A stretch of 64,000 bases of DNA from G963676655 sp963676655 (GTDB taxonomy: Bacteria; Verrucomicrobiota; Lentisphaeria; Victivallales; Victivallaceae). Within the stretch, counting starts at the first letter, position 1. The number at the start of each line of letters is the position of its first letter. A program made the translations under genes and the position numbers. Below the pieces are notes generated by a model. It worked only from the letters and a program-made list of their open reading frames with translations. It was not told the DNA's origin and made no database searches. Positions 36,820-45,069 of this stretch are shown one piece after another. The DNA is taken from NCBI GenBank assembly GCA_963676655.2, contig CAXXKX010000003.1, positions 3,658,001-3,722,000 of the forward strand, written 5' to 3'.

Positions 36820-38136
36820 TTAAGAAACCAGACGTTTGAAACCGGTGTGTGCTTCGGGGCCGCGCATCGCTCCGGCCAAGGCGTTATTGTCCATTAATGT
36901 TTTCAGTTTTGCCATAACCTTGTCTACGGCATCGGCGTATTTTTCCACGATATCGTCGGAATGTGCCAAAGTCGGATAAAACGCCGTTCCGGCCAGGAAG
37001 CCGTGATCAAGCATAAACTGGGTAAACAGCGTGCGCATTATATTGCCGTTGGCTCCCTGGAATGCGAAACAGACAAAACACGGATAGCCGTCTTTTACCT
37101 TCAACGGCAGTCCGTGCCGTTTGCCGGCTTGTGCCAGAATGTTCCTGACTTTTTCCCCGATGCCGGCGATATGTTCCGGTACGTTGTTTGCCGCCATCTC
37201 CTTCAAAGTGGCGAGTGCCGCCGCCGGTCCGACCCGGTCCGTCCAGTACGTGCTGCTGATAAATGAGTCGTATGCTCCCCGCATAGCGTCGCGGATTCCG
37301 ATTATCGCCCCGATCGGATGGCCGTTGCCCAGTGATTTGGAGAATACGGCAATATCCGGATTCACTCCGAACAAAAGATGTGCGCCGCCATAAGTCAAGC
37401 GCCAGCCGACGGTTATTTCATCGAAGATCAATATTACGCCGCACTCTCTCGCCCGTTTTTTGACATAAGTCAGATAACCATCCTGCGGCGGATGATGCCG
37501 ACACGGCTCCATGACTATCGTCGCCAACTGATCCCCTGTCTCGTCCATAACTTTATCGAACTCGGCAAAATCATTATGCTGAAAAGCAATTGTCGTTCCG
37601 CGCAGCTCAATCGGAACTCCCGCCGGTTCAAGTCCCGGCAGTAAAAGTCCCTTCAACGCGTCATTGTCCCCGAGATTGGCCGCGAGATACCAGTCGTGCC
37701 AGCCGTGATAACCGGCGATTGCGACTTTTGAACGGCCGGTCGTGGCCCGGGCGATACGGACGGCAACCGCCATCGATTCGCCGCCGGCCCGGGTAAACCT
37801 GGTCTGTTCCGCCCAGGGGTGAATTTCGATCAGCTTTTCCGCCAGGGCGACTTCCTCCGGCGGGTTAAGACTGGACATTGTTCCCTGGTCGATAACCGCC
37901 TTGACTGTGTCGTTGACGGCCGGAGCGGCATAGCCCAGCAGGTTTGCCCCGACATTATTTGTGGAAAAATCATAGTAATGCTTGTTATCCAGGTCCCATA
38001 CTTCGCAGCCTTTTGCCCTGGAAAAATATTCCGGCCAGACATCGGGTGCCAGCATTTCCGGACGTTTACTCAAAAGCTGAGTGCCGCCGGGAATGATTTG
38101 CTTTGCTCTGGCATATAGTTCATGCGTCTTTGTCAT
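36820..38136 (-). CDS. Class III (GSA-like) aminotransferase
   Basis: A 438-residue PLP enzyme resembling glutamate-1-semialdehyde aminomutase and related class III aminotransferases: IFDEITVGWR for the PLP pocket and FSKSLGNGHPIGAIIG, where Lys binds PLP. The match is not proof of a role in heme synthesis; the neighbour is an amidohydrolase and no heme genes are nearby, so a catabolic transamination of an amino sugar or amino acid is more likely. I use ATG 38136, with AGGAAAC nine bases upstream. An in-frame TTG at 38142 would overlap the amidohydrolase stop. Confidence 0.85.
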   Translation of the reverse strand: MTKTHELYARAKQIIPGGTQLLSKRPEMLAPDVWPEYFSRAKGCEVWDLDNKHYYDFSTNNVGANLLGYAAPAVNDTVKAVIDQGTMSSLNPPEEVALAEKLIEIHPWAEQTRFTRAGGESMAVAVRIARATTGRSKVAIAGYHGWHDWYLAANLGDNDALKGLLLPGLEPAGVPIELRGTTIAFQHNDFAEFDKVMDETGDQLATIVMEPCRHHPPQDGYLTYVKKRARECGVILIFDEITVGWRLTYGGAHLLFGVNPDIAVFSKSLGNGHPIGAIIGIRDAMRGAYDSFISSTYWTDRVGPAAALATLKEMAANNVPEHIAGIGEKVRNILAQAGKRHGLPLKVKDGYPCFVCFAFQGANGNIMRTLFTQFMLDHGFLAGTAFYPTLAHSDDIVEKYADAVDKVMAKLKTLMDNNALAGAMRGPEAHTGFKRLVS

Positions 38137-38138
38137 AT

Positions 38139-39125
38139 TCAACGTTTCCTGACTCTGTTGATAAAGGATTTTGCGTTTTCGCTGAAAATTTTTCTAATAT
38201 CGTCATTGGAGAGTTCAAGCATATCGGCGGCGCGCTTCTGCTGGAGCAACTGTTCATATACTACCAGTGTCGCTCTTGGGTCACAATGTTCGAGTTGTTC
38301 CTGACCCGGGAAAAACTGCCATGCCCGGGCATAGGTGATGTATTTGCCCCGGTCGCAACCGGCCGCGACATTGTCGGAACCGAACATGATCCGGTCAATA
38401 CTTTCATGTTTCAACAGCAGAAAATGGGTATAAAGATCATTGACCGCCGAAGTATCGTACCAGATATTAGACAGATGTTTCAGTTTGTGGATCGACTTTT
38501 CCAGAAAAAGCGAATTGAACGCCCTTGCGCAGTGTGCCAGAATCCATTTGATGTTCGGGTATTTACTTGTCAGGTATTGCAGATCCGCGATATTCCGGGG
38601 AGAGTCTGCGCCCTCAGGTCTGGACAGATGCAGCATTACCGCTTTTTTGTGGAAGTTGATAATTTCCAGCAACCGTTCCGGCAGAAAATCGGTAATTCCG
38701 GCATTTCTGGGGTCTGGCGCGAAAAAGCGGTAAGGCTTGACCGCGTCGAATTTGCTCTGCAATCCGGCGTCGAGTTCTTCTTGTGTTGTTTCCGGTGTAA
38801 CGATCATCGCGCCGATGGACGCCGGATCAGCGGCGATTTGCTGTGCCAGCCATGTATTCTGGCTGATTGCGTTCAAGCCGGGAATCGGGGTGCCCAAAAT
38901 CAGAAAATGACATTTTCGCTCAGGAAAAACCCGGGCGGACCAATCGAGCAGTCCGGGGAAATCAACTTCCGTACGTAAGACGCTGTCGACCGGTCCCAGA
39001 TGCTCCTGGCCTTGTTCGGTCCACAAATGCGCGTGCATATCGTTGATTTTTTCGGGGACAAAACTTTCCAGATGCGTGTTCCAGAATTCCCGATCAAATG
39101 CATTGTAGTCCAGGGTTTTAATCAC
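38139..39125 (-). CDS. Amidohydrolase-family protein (lactonase-like)
   Basis: A 328-residue TIM-barrel metal hydrolase. Metal or catalytic positions are visible in NDMHAHLW (HxH, residues 28-35), ILAHCARAFNS and MFGSDN. Small proteins of this kind (amidohydrolase 2) include sugar-lactone hydrolases and decarboxylases. Start is GTG at 39125 with AAAGGA eight bases upstream. It is the first gene of a two-gene transcript with the aminotransferase. The upstream region carries the paired palindromes at 39156-39204. Confidence 0.85.
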   Translation of the reverse strand: MIKTLDYNAFDREFWNTHLESFVPEKINDMHAHLWTEQGQEHLGPVDSVLRTEVDFPGLLDWSARVFPERKCHFLILGTPIPGLNAISQNTWLAQQIAADPASIGAMIVTPETTQEELDAGLQSKFDAVKPYRFFAPDPRNAGITDFLPERLLEIINFHKKAVMLHLSRPEGADSPRNIADLQYLTSKYPNIKWILAHCARAFNSLFLEKSIHKLKHLSNIWYDTSAVNDLYTHFLLLKHESIDRIMFGSDNVAAGCDRGKYITYARAWQFFPGQEQLEHCDPRATLVVYEQLLQQKRAADMLELSNDDIRKIFSENAKSFINRVRKR

Positions 39126-39155
39126 TGATTTTTCCTTTGCTGTTTTTGTTTCTAT

Positions 39156-39204
39156 ATATAATTATATTGGCGTAAAAGTATTTTGAAACCTGATTTATAT
39201 ATAA
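39156..39204. promoter_or_regulatory. Paired AT-rich palindromes upstream of the amidohydrolase gene
   Basis: ATATAATTATAT (39156-39167) and TTATATATAA (39195-39204), centres 38 bases apart, at 36.5 and 74.5 bases from the start codon. The pair before the UroD-like gene has centres at 34.5 and 73.5 bases from its start. Flanking bases are also alike (an A-rich ACAAAAAC-type tract towards the gene in both). A common regulator is likely. Confidence 0.55.
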
Positions 39205-39349
39205 TTTTGCCTTTTAAAAATATAAATTTATAAGAAATACTGTTGTACCACCTGTGAAAGAAAAGCAGCAGATTATTTTTTCCCGACACATCCAGAAGTA
39301 TGATCAAGTGTTATGCAGTCTGATATCAGCCTGAGATTAGAATAAATTA

Positions 39350-39436
39350 TTGACAATTATCATTACGTTTGACTGTAATTTATTTGTAAGTTATTGCTGG
39401 TTATGATGTTAGTTTTTTATTTTTGTGGTGCGTCGC
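39350..39436. repeat. Interspersed intergenic element, copy B
   Basis: The partner of copy A at 3515-3600. Bases 39350-39374 match it at 23 of 25 positions and looser similarity continues for about 85 bases, with a TGTGGTGCGT block near 39425 that matches TGTGATGCGT in copy A. The palindrome here (TGACAATTATCA) has one mismatch. It lies upstream of the FCD regulator gene. Confidence 0.6.
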
Positions 39437-39524
39437 AGGCGTTTTTTACTGTCTGGTAAGTTTTTTATACAAGCAGAAAGACTGTTTCTGACAACAAAAA
39501 TAAGACTTTGTATATATCGGGGGG

Positions 39525-39563
39525 TTGACAATAAGAATACTTCACTGTATAATATGTATACAT
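39525..39563 (+). promoter_or_regulatory. Promoter and operator of the FCD-type regulator gene
   Basis: A textbook sigma70 promoter: TTGACA (39525-39530), 17-base spacer, TATAAT (39548-39553). The perfect palindrome ATGTATACAT (39554-39563) follows directly and covers the expected start of transcription, suggesting autorepression by the encoded GntR protein. Confidence 0.75.
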
Positions 39564-39605
39564 AATAATTAATAAGTATATTTAATATATTGGAAAGGGT
39601 CAACA

Positions 39606-40238
39606 ATGGAATTAGTAGATAAAGTCAGACAGGAAATTCTGTCAATGCCGGATGAAGAGAGCAGGATACGGGAACAGGATTTGGTTGAAAAATTCGGGGT
39701 CAGCCGTACGCCGATCCGGGATGCGCTCAAACAACTTGAACTAGAACAACTGATTGAACGTCGGAAGAATCGTGGCATTACCTTGCGCCGGCATAGTCCT
39801 AAAGAGGTTTCAGATCTCTATAATATCCGGGCGGCTCTCGAAGGGTTGGCCGGGAGGGAAGCCGCGAAATTTGCGACCCCGGTGGACTGTGAACGGCTTG
39901 AAGAAATTTCGAAAAAATATGCGGCGGAAACCGATCACCGGAAAAAATGCGAGCTGGATAATGAGTTCCATAACCGGATCATCATCATTTCTAATAATCC
40001 GCAGTTGGGTGAATTGATCAGCCGTTACCTGATTCTGCACCGGTTGTTTTCATTGATCTTCACTTTGCGTAAAGTGAAGCCGTCAACCGTCAAAAGCACT
40101 CCTTATACTCACAGTAAAATAATTGAGGCATTGCGGGAGAATGACCAGGATAAAGCCGAAGAAGTTTTGAAAAATCACTGCCTGTGGGCGAAAAACCGGA
40201 TTTTGGAAATCTACACCGGAATTGAAATAGGTAATTAA
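39606..40238 (+). CDS. GntR-family regulator, FCD (FadR-like) type
   Basis: A 210-residue transcription factor with an N-terminal winged helix (IREQDLVEKFGVSRTPIRDALKQL region) and a C-terminal all-helical FCD domain with metal-type positions (DNEFHNRIIIISNN, later TPYTHSKIIEAL and LKNHC). FCD regulators usually bind sugar acids or carboxylates. The ATG follows GGAAAGGGT. Its own promoter carries ATGTATACAT, and related half-sites precede the symporter array at 36609, so it probably represses both until a sugar acid is present (inference). Confidence 0.93.
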   Translation: MELVDKVRQEILSMPDEESRIREQDLVEKFGVSRTPIRDALKQLELEQLIERRKNRGITLRRHSPKEVSDLYNIRAALEGLAGREAAKFATPVDCERLEEISKKYAAETDHRKKCELDNEFHNRIIIISNNPQLGELISRYLILHRLFSLIFTLRKVKPSTVKSTPYTHSKIIEALRENDQDKAEEVLKNHCLWAKNRILEIYTGIEIGN

Positions 40239-40287
40239 GAAATTTCGATAAATAATGAACACAATCTCTATAAAAGGGATTGGATAA

Positions 40288-40371
40288 ATGAAAAATACAG
40301 TCTTAAAACGAAGTAACAACATTCAAATCAAGCAAAAACGGGACTTTAGCATAAATAATGAACAAGATTGA
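40288..40371 (+). CDS. Possible 27-residue leader peptide overlapping the symporter start
   Basis: An ATG at 40288 preceded by AAAGGGATTGG opens a 27-codon basic frame (ends ...SINNEQD) that stops 14 bases inside the symporter gene. The symporter ATG at 40358 has no good ribosome site of its own (GGGA is 15 bases away), so this small frame could serve translational coupling. It has no recognisable domain and may be chance. Confidence 0.3.
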   Translation: MKNTVLKRSNNIQIKQKRDFSINNEQD

Positions 40372-42142
40372 ACTGGGAAGCTGGGACTATGCCGCGATGG
40401 CTATTTACATGGTGGCGGTTGTCCTGCTGGGATTAAAATTTTCAAAGAACGAAAAGACCTCGGAAGATTATTTGCTGGGCGGACGAAGCATTCCTTATGT
40501 GGCGGTCGGTATTTCCTGTTTGATGTCGCTGTTAAGTACTTATTCATTGGTAATGGTGCCGGGCGAGATCTTCAACCACGGGCTTTCAATGTGGATTCTC
40601 AACCTGATGGTGCCGATTCTGGCGATCCCGGCGTTTTTCGTGTTCATCCGTTTTTATTTCCGGTTGAATTCCTTCACGCCTTTCGAATATCTTGAACACC
40701 GTTATGACCGCAAAGTGCGAATGCTGGTGGCTTTTCTTTACACCTATTCACGCGGGGTCTATCTGGCGATGGTACTGTTCGCCACCAGTAAAGTATTCGA
40801 GGGCGGCGCCGGTTGGCCGGCCTGGATTACAATTTTAGTGGTCGGAATAATCGGCATCCTTTACACGGTAATGGGGGGAATGCGTGCGGTGGTCTGGACT
40901 GACGTACTGCAATTTGTGGTATTGATTGTCGGGATCGGCGCCGCGGTGGTTGTTTTGTGTCTGAATATAGATGGCGGCTTCTTCGGGGCTATTACTTATG
41001 CCTTTAAAAACGGCCGCGGTCTGGATCGTTTCGCCGAACCTGATTTTTACATGTGCAATCCGTATGTCCGGCTCTCTTTCTGGCTGATTCTGCTGGGGAA
41101 AATAGTCGCCCCGTTAAGCAACGCGGCCAGCGACCAGATCACTATTCAGCGGCTGTTGAGCACCAGTTCCTATAAAAACGCTTTCAAGGCCCAGTTAACC
41201 TCTTCGATCATCAATATTCCATTCACATTGATCTTGTGGTTTATCGGACTGGCTATCTTCTCATATTATTCTCAGAATCCCGATCCGATGGTCAAGTCCG
41301 GCGATACCGCTTTTTTCACCTTTGTCGCCACCCGGCTGCCGACTCCGGTTCCCGGTTTGATTATGGCGGCCATGCTGGCGGCGGTAATGAGTACCCTTGA
41401 CTCCGGGATCAACAGTCTGTCGACGATTTGGCTGAAAGAATTTCATCTGCCGTATATCAATAAGAATCTGGATGACGCCGCGCAGGTCAGGGTGTCCAGA
41501 ATCGCCACCGCGGTTGTCGGTGCGATTGCTGTTGCCATCGGCCTGCTGGTAGCCAGTACGTCCGAGATCATGAAACAGACGGTGGTCGAATCGGCCACGA
41601 TCTTCCATGCGTTTGAAGTAATAGTCTTTCCCGCGTTCCTTTACGCGGTGTTGTCCAAACGCGCCAACAGCGCCATGATCTGGATTATCGCCGCGCTGTT
41701 GTGGGGACTCAAATTCGGCACGCTGACCTGGTATACGGTGACCAAAAGCGTGGAAGCGGCCTGGAAAAGCGGTATGCCGCTGGGGCTCAGCGGTCCGATT
41801 TCATTTGTCTGGGTAGCGGTTCCGCTTGTCATATTTGCGTTGATGTTCGCCTACTGGCTTTATCGTCGTCATCTGCGGAAGGAGCTTTGTTACATAACGT
41901 TGGCCGCGTCGTTGTTTCCGCTTGGTTACGCGCTCGGGACCGGTTTATGGTATGGGTTCAGCAACTATATTGGTTCCGGCAAACCGATGGTCGTGTCATT
42001 TCAGTGGATCGGCTTCCCGATCACGATCAGTTTCATTATTATGGGGATAGTCGGTCTGAAATTGAGTAAAATCCAGCCGAAAGAAAAATGGCAGGGACTG
42101 GTTCTTTCCGACCTTGGCGAAAACCCGACGGAGACAGCATGA
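40358..42142 (+). CDS. Sodium:solute symporter (SSS family)
   Basis: A 594-residue inner-membrane transporter, with signatures DYLLGGRSIPYVAVG (about 34-48), FTPFEYLEHRY, LYTVMGGMRAVVWTDVLQ and MLAAVMSTLDSGINSLS. It is a paralogue of the 35044-36609 transporter and is about 70 residues longer, with extra C-terminal membrane segments. It heads a plus-strand transcript with secreted glycan-active proteins, so it probably takes up their products with sodium. The stop codon lies 14 bases before the next gene start. Confidence 0.94.
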   Translation: MNKIELGSWDYAAMAIYMVAVVLLGLKFSKNEKTSEDYLLGGRSIPYVAVGISCLMSLLSTYSLVMVPGEIFNHGLSMWILNLMVPILAIPAFFVFIRFYFRLNSFTPFEYLEHRYDRKVRMLVAFLYTYSRGVYLAMVLFATSKVFEGGAGWPAWITILVVGIIGILYTVMGGMRAVVWTDVLQFVVLIVGIGAAVVVLCLNIDGGFFGAITYAFKNGRGLDRFAEPDFYMCNPYVRLSFWLILLGKIVAPLSNAASDQITIQRLLSTSSYKNAFKAQLTSSIINIPFTLILWFIGLAIFSYYSQNPDPMVKSGDTAFFTFVATRLPTPVPGLIMAAMLAAVMSTLDSGINSLSTIWLKEFHLPYINKNLDDAAQVRVSRIATAVVGAIAVAIGLLVASTSEIMKQTVVESATIFHAFEVIVFPAFLYAVLSKRANSAMIWIIAALLWGLKFGTLTWYTVTKSVEAAWKSGMPLGLSGPISFVWVAVPLVIFALMFAYWLYRRHLRKELCYITLAASLFPLGYALGTGLWYGFSNYIGSGKPMVVSFQWIGFPITISFIIMGIVGLKLSKIQPKEKWQGLVLSDLGENPTETA

Positions 42143-42156
42143 AAGGAGTTTTTTAC

Positions 42157-43647
42157 ATGAAAAGATTGTCGGCCGCGTTATTCTGTCTGTTCCTGACCGG
42201 AGCATACGGTGCGCATTGGAACAAGGATACCTATGTGATATGGTCCCTGAAAAAACAGGCGCCGCATCAGGCGGCGGTCGTTTCATGGTCGGACTGGCTG
42301 GTCTTCGGCAATGCGGTTTCTGGCAAACCCGGCGTCAGGTTTATTTTGAATACCATGGCGGCATCGGGAATTCGCGAGGTATGGTGGCGCACTTTCGGCG
42401 GCGGCAACACGCTCTATTCATCCAAAGTGCCGGAGGTGACCAACGGTAATTATGCCGGGCAGGGCGCTGACTACAGCAGATATGACTCACTGGCCGACGC
42501 GGTCGAATACGCGCATAAACTGGGGATTAAAATAAGCGCCTGGTATACGCCGCTTGAGGAAGCGCACGGCTGGCCGGACAATGTCAGGAGCCGTTATGTG
42601 GATTTACACAAAGATCTGTGGGATCGCAATGTGGCCGGACTGCCGGCCGAAGCTCCCAGTTTTTATTATAAACAGTACCGGGATTACAAACTTGCTCTGG
42701 CGAAAGAAATGCTTCATAATTACGATATAGATGGTATGGTTATTGATTTTGAACGTGGCGGTTCACCGGGCAGAAATGATCTATGGGGCTATCTGCTGCC
42801 AATGATCAAGGATTTTAACCGCAAATATAATCGTTCCGGCCGACCGGCTTCGGACGATCCGGTCTGGCAGGCATACCGGGCGGAGAACCTGGGTAAATTC
42901 ATGCGCGGCGTCAAGGATTTGGCGAAAAGTCGCAAACGCCCGGCGGAGTTGACTGCGATATTCAAGGCGGGAGAGGATTTGTCGGCTCACTGTGATATTG
43001 CCGGCTGGAACCGGGAAAAAATGCTGGATCGCATCGGCATTATCAAACACGGTAAGGGTTGGGGGAAACCGGCGACAAATCTGGCCAGCCTGCAGAATCA
43101 ATACCGGCACAAGTATCAATTACCGACATCAATGATTTTCTATTCATTGAATGGTTCTAAAACTGAAATTCAAACATGTCTGGATAAGGCCGTGGCTGGA
43201 AAAGTTAAAAATATTATCTGGTTTGAAACCACCTATCTCTATTTCAGGGAACTTTACGCGCTGCCGACCGCGGCGGCCTGTCCTGAAAAGTTAACACTGA
43301 AAAGTCCGGTGTATGACCTGCGCAAAGGCGGTGAAATATATGTCGTTGCCGCCGGCAGTTGGACATTGAAAATTGCCGGAAAAACAGTCGCTGCCGGGAA
43401 AGCTGATATTCCCGCAATGGTAAAAGTTCCGGCGCAGGCAAGCCGAATTTCGCTTGAATTCATTTGCTCGCTGCCGAAGGATTCGACCAAGGCCGGAATT
43501 GCGGTTCAAGGTAAAATCGGCAGTACCGCGATTCAATCCGATGCGACCTGGAAAAGTTCGCAGGGCGAGGTCGTCACGCTGGCCCAGCCGGGAGTGCCGC
43601 CATTTCTCGCGCCGCTTGACGAAGCGGTGACCGGAGGTGTAAAATGA
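42157..43647 (+). CDS. Secreted family-10-like glycosidase
   Basis: A 496-residue secreted protein. ATG 42157 follows AAAGGAG at eight bases and opens a signal peptide (MKRLSAALFCLFLTGAYGA); upstream starts are unlikely. The barrel resembles GHL10/DUF4015-type putative glycosidases: GIREVWWRTFGG, HKLGIKISAWYTPLEE, YDIDGMVIDFERGG, the last with acidic residues at the usual catalytic strand. The final 110 residues form a beta-sandwich. The substrate is unknown. It overlaps the next gene by four bases (ATGA). Confidence 0.83.
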   Translation: MKRLSAALFCLFLTGAYGAHWNKDTYVIWSLKKQAPHQAAVVSWSDWLVFGNAVSGKPGVRFILNTMAASGIREVWWRTFGGGNTLYSSKVPEVTNGNYAGQGADYSRYDSLADAVEYAHKLGIKISAWYTPLEEAHGWPDNVRSRYVDLHKDLWDRNVAGLPAEAPSFYYKQYRDYKLALAKEMLHNYDIDGMVIDFERGGSPGRNDLWGYLLPMIKDFNRKYNRSGRPASDDPVWQAYRAENLGKFMRGVKDLAKSRKRPAELTAIFKAGEDLSAHCDIAGWNREKMLDRIGIIKHGKGWGKPATNLASLQNQYRHKYQLPTSMIFYSLNGSKTEIQTCLDKAVAGKVKNIIWFETTYLYFRELYALPTAAACPEKLTLKSPVYDLRKGGEIYVVAAGSWTLKIAGKTVAAGKADIPAMVKVPAQASRISLEFICSLPKDSTKAGIAVQGKIGSTAIQSDATWKSSQGEVVTLAQPGVPPFLAPLDEAVTGGVK

Positions 43648-45065
43648 AAACAGTATTGATCATAACTTTAAGTATCGTTTTTTCTTCGATTTCATTTGCG
43701 AAAACCTATACCGCCAATACTCCCGCCTGGCGCGGTGAATGGATCTGGGCTTCCCGCAAATCAAATGTTCCGGCGATGACGGTAAATTTGCGTAAATGGC
43801 TGGAAAAACGTCCCGGCGGTTGGGCCGAAGCACTGGTCAACCGGGTTCTCGGAAATGCCGTGGTCAGTGGTGTCGGCACGGTCTGGTGGCGGCTTGACGA
43901 CGGTTACGGCAACGCGCTGTTTCCATGCGAAAAGACTGAAAAAGTTTTGCAGTGGCTGAACTGGGGTGTCGACTTCAATCGTTTCGATTTTCCCGCTGAG
44001 GCGGCAAAAGTTGCGCAACGCTGTGATATGAAAATAACCTTCTGGACCGCCGTCCCGGAATTTTATCAGGCGGCGCTTAAGCGTTATCCCGGGTTGAACA
44101 TCAAAAATGCCGGTCCGGCGTCGACAAATCTGATCGAGGCAAGGCAGCTGAAACCGAACAAAGTCGCGAAAAAGTGGCTGGACCGGGGAATATACGAATT
44201 CAAAAAGGATTTTGAAATATCGGGCAAAGTCAGCAGCGCTCGTTTGTGCATTACCGCCGACGCTTCTTATCAACTCTTCATCGACGGCAAACTGATCGGC
44301 AGTGACGGTGACTGGTGGCGCGGCGAAACTTACGATGTGGCCGCCATGCTGACGCCAGGCAAGCATATCATAAAAGCAACGGTCAAGTCATCAAAAGAGT
44401 ACTCCGGTTTGCTGATCAATTTTGAATGGCGGGATGCCGACGGCAAACTGTATCAGCTGGATACCGGTAAAGGCTGGTTGTGCCGCAAGCAGGGAGCTGC
44501 GAATTGGAGTAACGTCTCAGTCGTCGGCTTTGAAGGTTGCGGACCGCGTTTCCGCCTGAAAGACGTCTGGCGGAATCCGCGCGTTCCAAACTGTCTGCGC
44601 CGCCGGTTACTTGTACCGGTCGAGCCGAATCAGTATACAAACGGTAATAGTGCGGTTGACGGTTCGCTTAACACTTTCTGGCGCGGTAAAGGTGCTGGCG
44701 CACAGCTTGTCTTGAACCTTAAACAGCCGGTCACTCTGACGGAAATCAGGATTTATTCCGGCTGTCTTAACAATCATGGTAATCCTTCCGGGGTTTGCGC
44801 GCTGAAAGATTACCGTCTGCAAGTATATGAAGACGGGGCATGGCATGATTTGGTTGAGCCGGTCAAAAACGCGCCGGATTATCGCGGCGAAGCGGCGGAA
44901 ACATTTTATACTGCCCATGCCTTTACCCCGCGCAAAGTCCGGAAAATCAGGCTGCTGATCGACCGCAGTCACGATACGCTGAAACGCAATACCGGAGCGA
45001 TTCCGGCTGCGCAAATGACCAGCATCGTCAGAGAAGTTGAATTGATAAAAGCACTGGGAGAATAA
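43644..45065 (+). CDS. Secreted hybrid: partial TIM-barrel region, rhamnosidase-like sandwich, discoidin-like domain
   Basis: A 473-residue protein with a signal peptide (MKTVLIITLSIVFSSISFA). Residues 30-150 resemble the first half of the barrel in the preceding gene (VSGVGTVWWRLDDG, AQRCDMKITFWTAVPEFY) but the acidic catalytic strands are missing. Then residues 170-300 look like the beta-sandwich of alpha-L-rhamnosidases (YEFKKDFEI, ASYQLFIDGKLIGSDGDWWRG), and residues about 330-470 like an F5/8 C domain (LTEIRIYSGCLNNHGNPSG). It may be a binding protein that arose by domain replacement. The ribosome site GGAGG lies inside the previous gene. Confidence 0.78.
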   Translation: MKTVLIITLSIVFSSISFAKTYTANTPAWRGEWIWASRKSNVPAMTVNLRKWLEKRPGGWAEALVNRVLGNAVVSGVGTVWWRLDDGYGNALFPCEKTEKVLQWLNWGVDFNRFDFPAEAAKVAQRCDMKITFWTAVPEFYQAALKRYPGLNIKNAGPASTNLIEARQLKPNKVAKKWLDRGIYEFKKDFEISGKVSSARLCITADASYQLFIDGKLIGSDGDWWRGETYDVAAMLTPGKHIIKATVKSSKEYSGLLINFEWRDADGKLYQLDTGKGWLCRKQGAANWSNVSVVGFEGCGPRFRLKDVWRNPRVPNCLRRRLLVPVEPNQYTNGNSAVDGSLNTFWRGKGAGAQLVLNLKQPVTLTEIRIYSGCLNNHGNPSGVCALKDYRLQVYEDGAWHDLVEPVKNAPDYRGEAAETFYTAHAFTPRKVRKIRLLIDRSHDTLKRNTGAIPAAQMTSIVREVELIKALGE

Positions 45066-45069
45066 TTTT

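Larger units (their letters stand above)
39126..39605. other. Divergent intergenic region, 480 bases
   Basis: No gene is supported here. It contains the palindrome pair (39156-39204), the conserved interspersed element (39350-39436) and the promoter/operator of the FCD regulator (39525-39563). The stretch 39205-39345 has no clear feature; a short unsupported reading frame (39409-39606, minus) lies over the promoter and element and looks spurious. Confidence 0.6.

Noticed and set aside
36820..38136. Assignment as hemL (heme biosynthesis)
   Set aside because: Class III aminotransferases are hard to separate by eye; the operon partner is an amidohydrolase and no heme genes are nearby.
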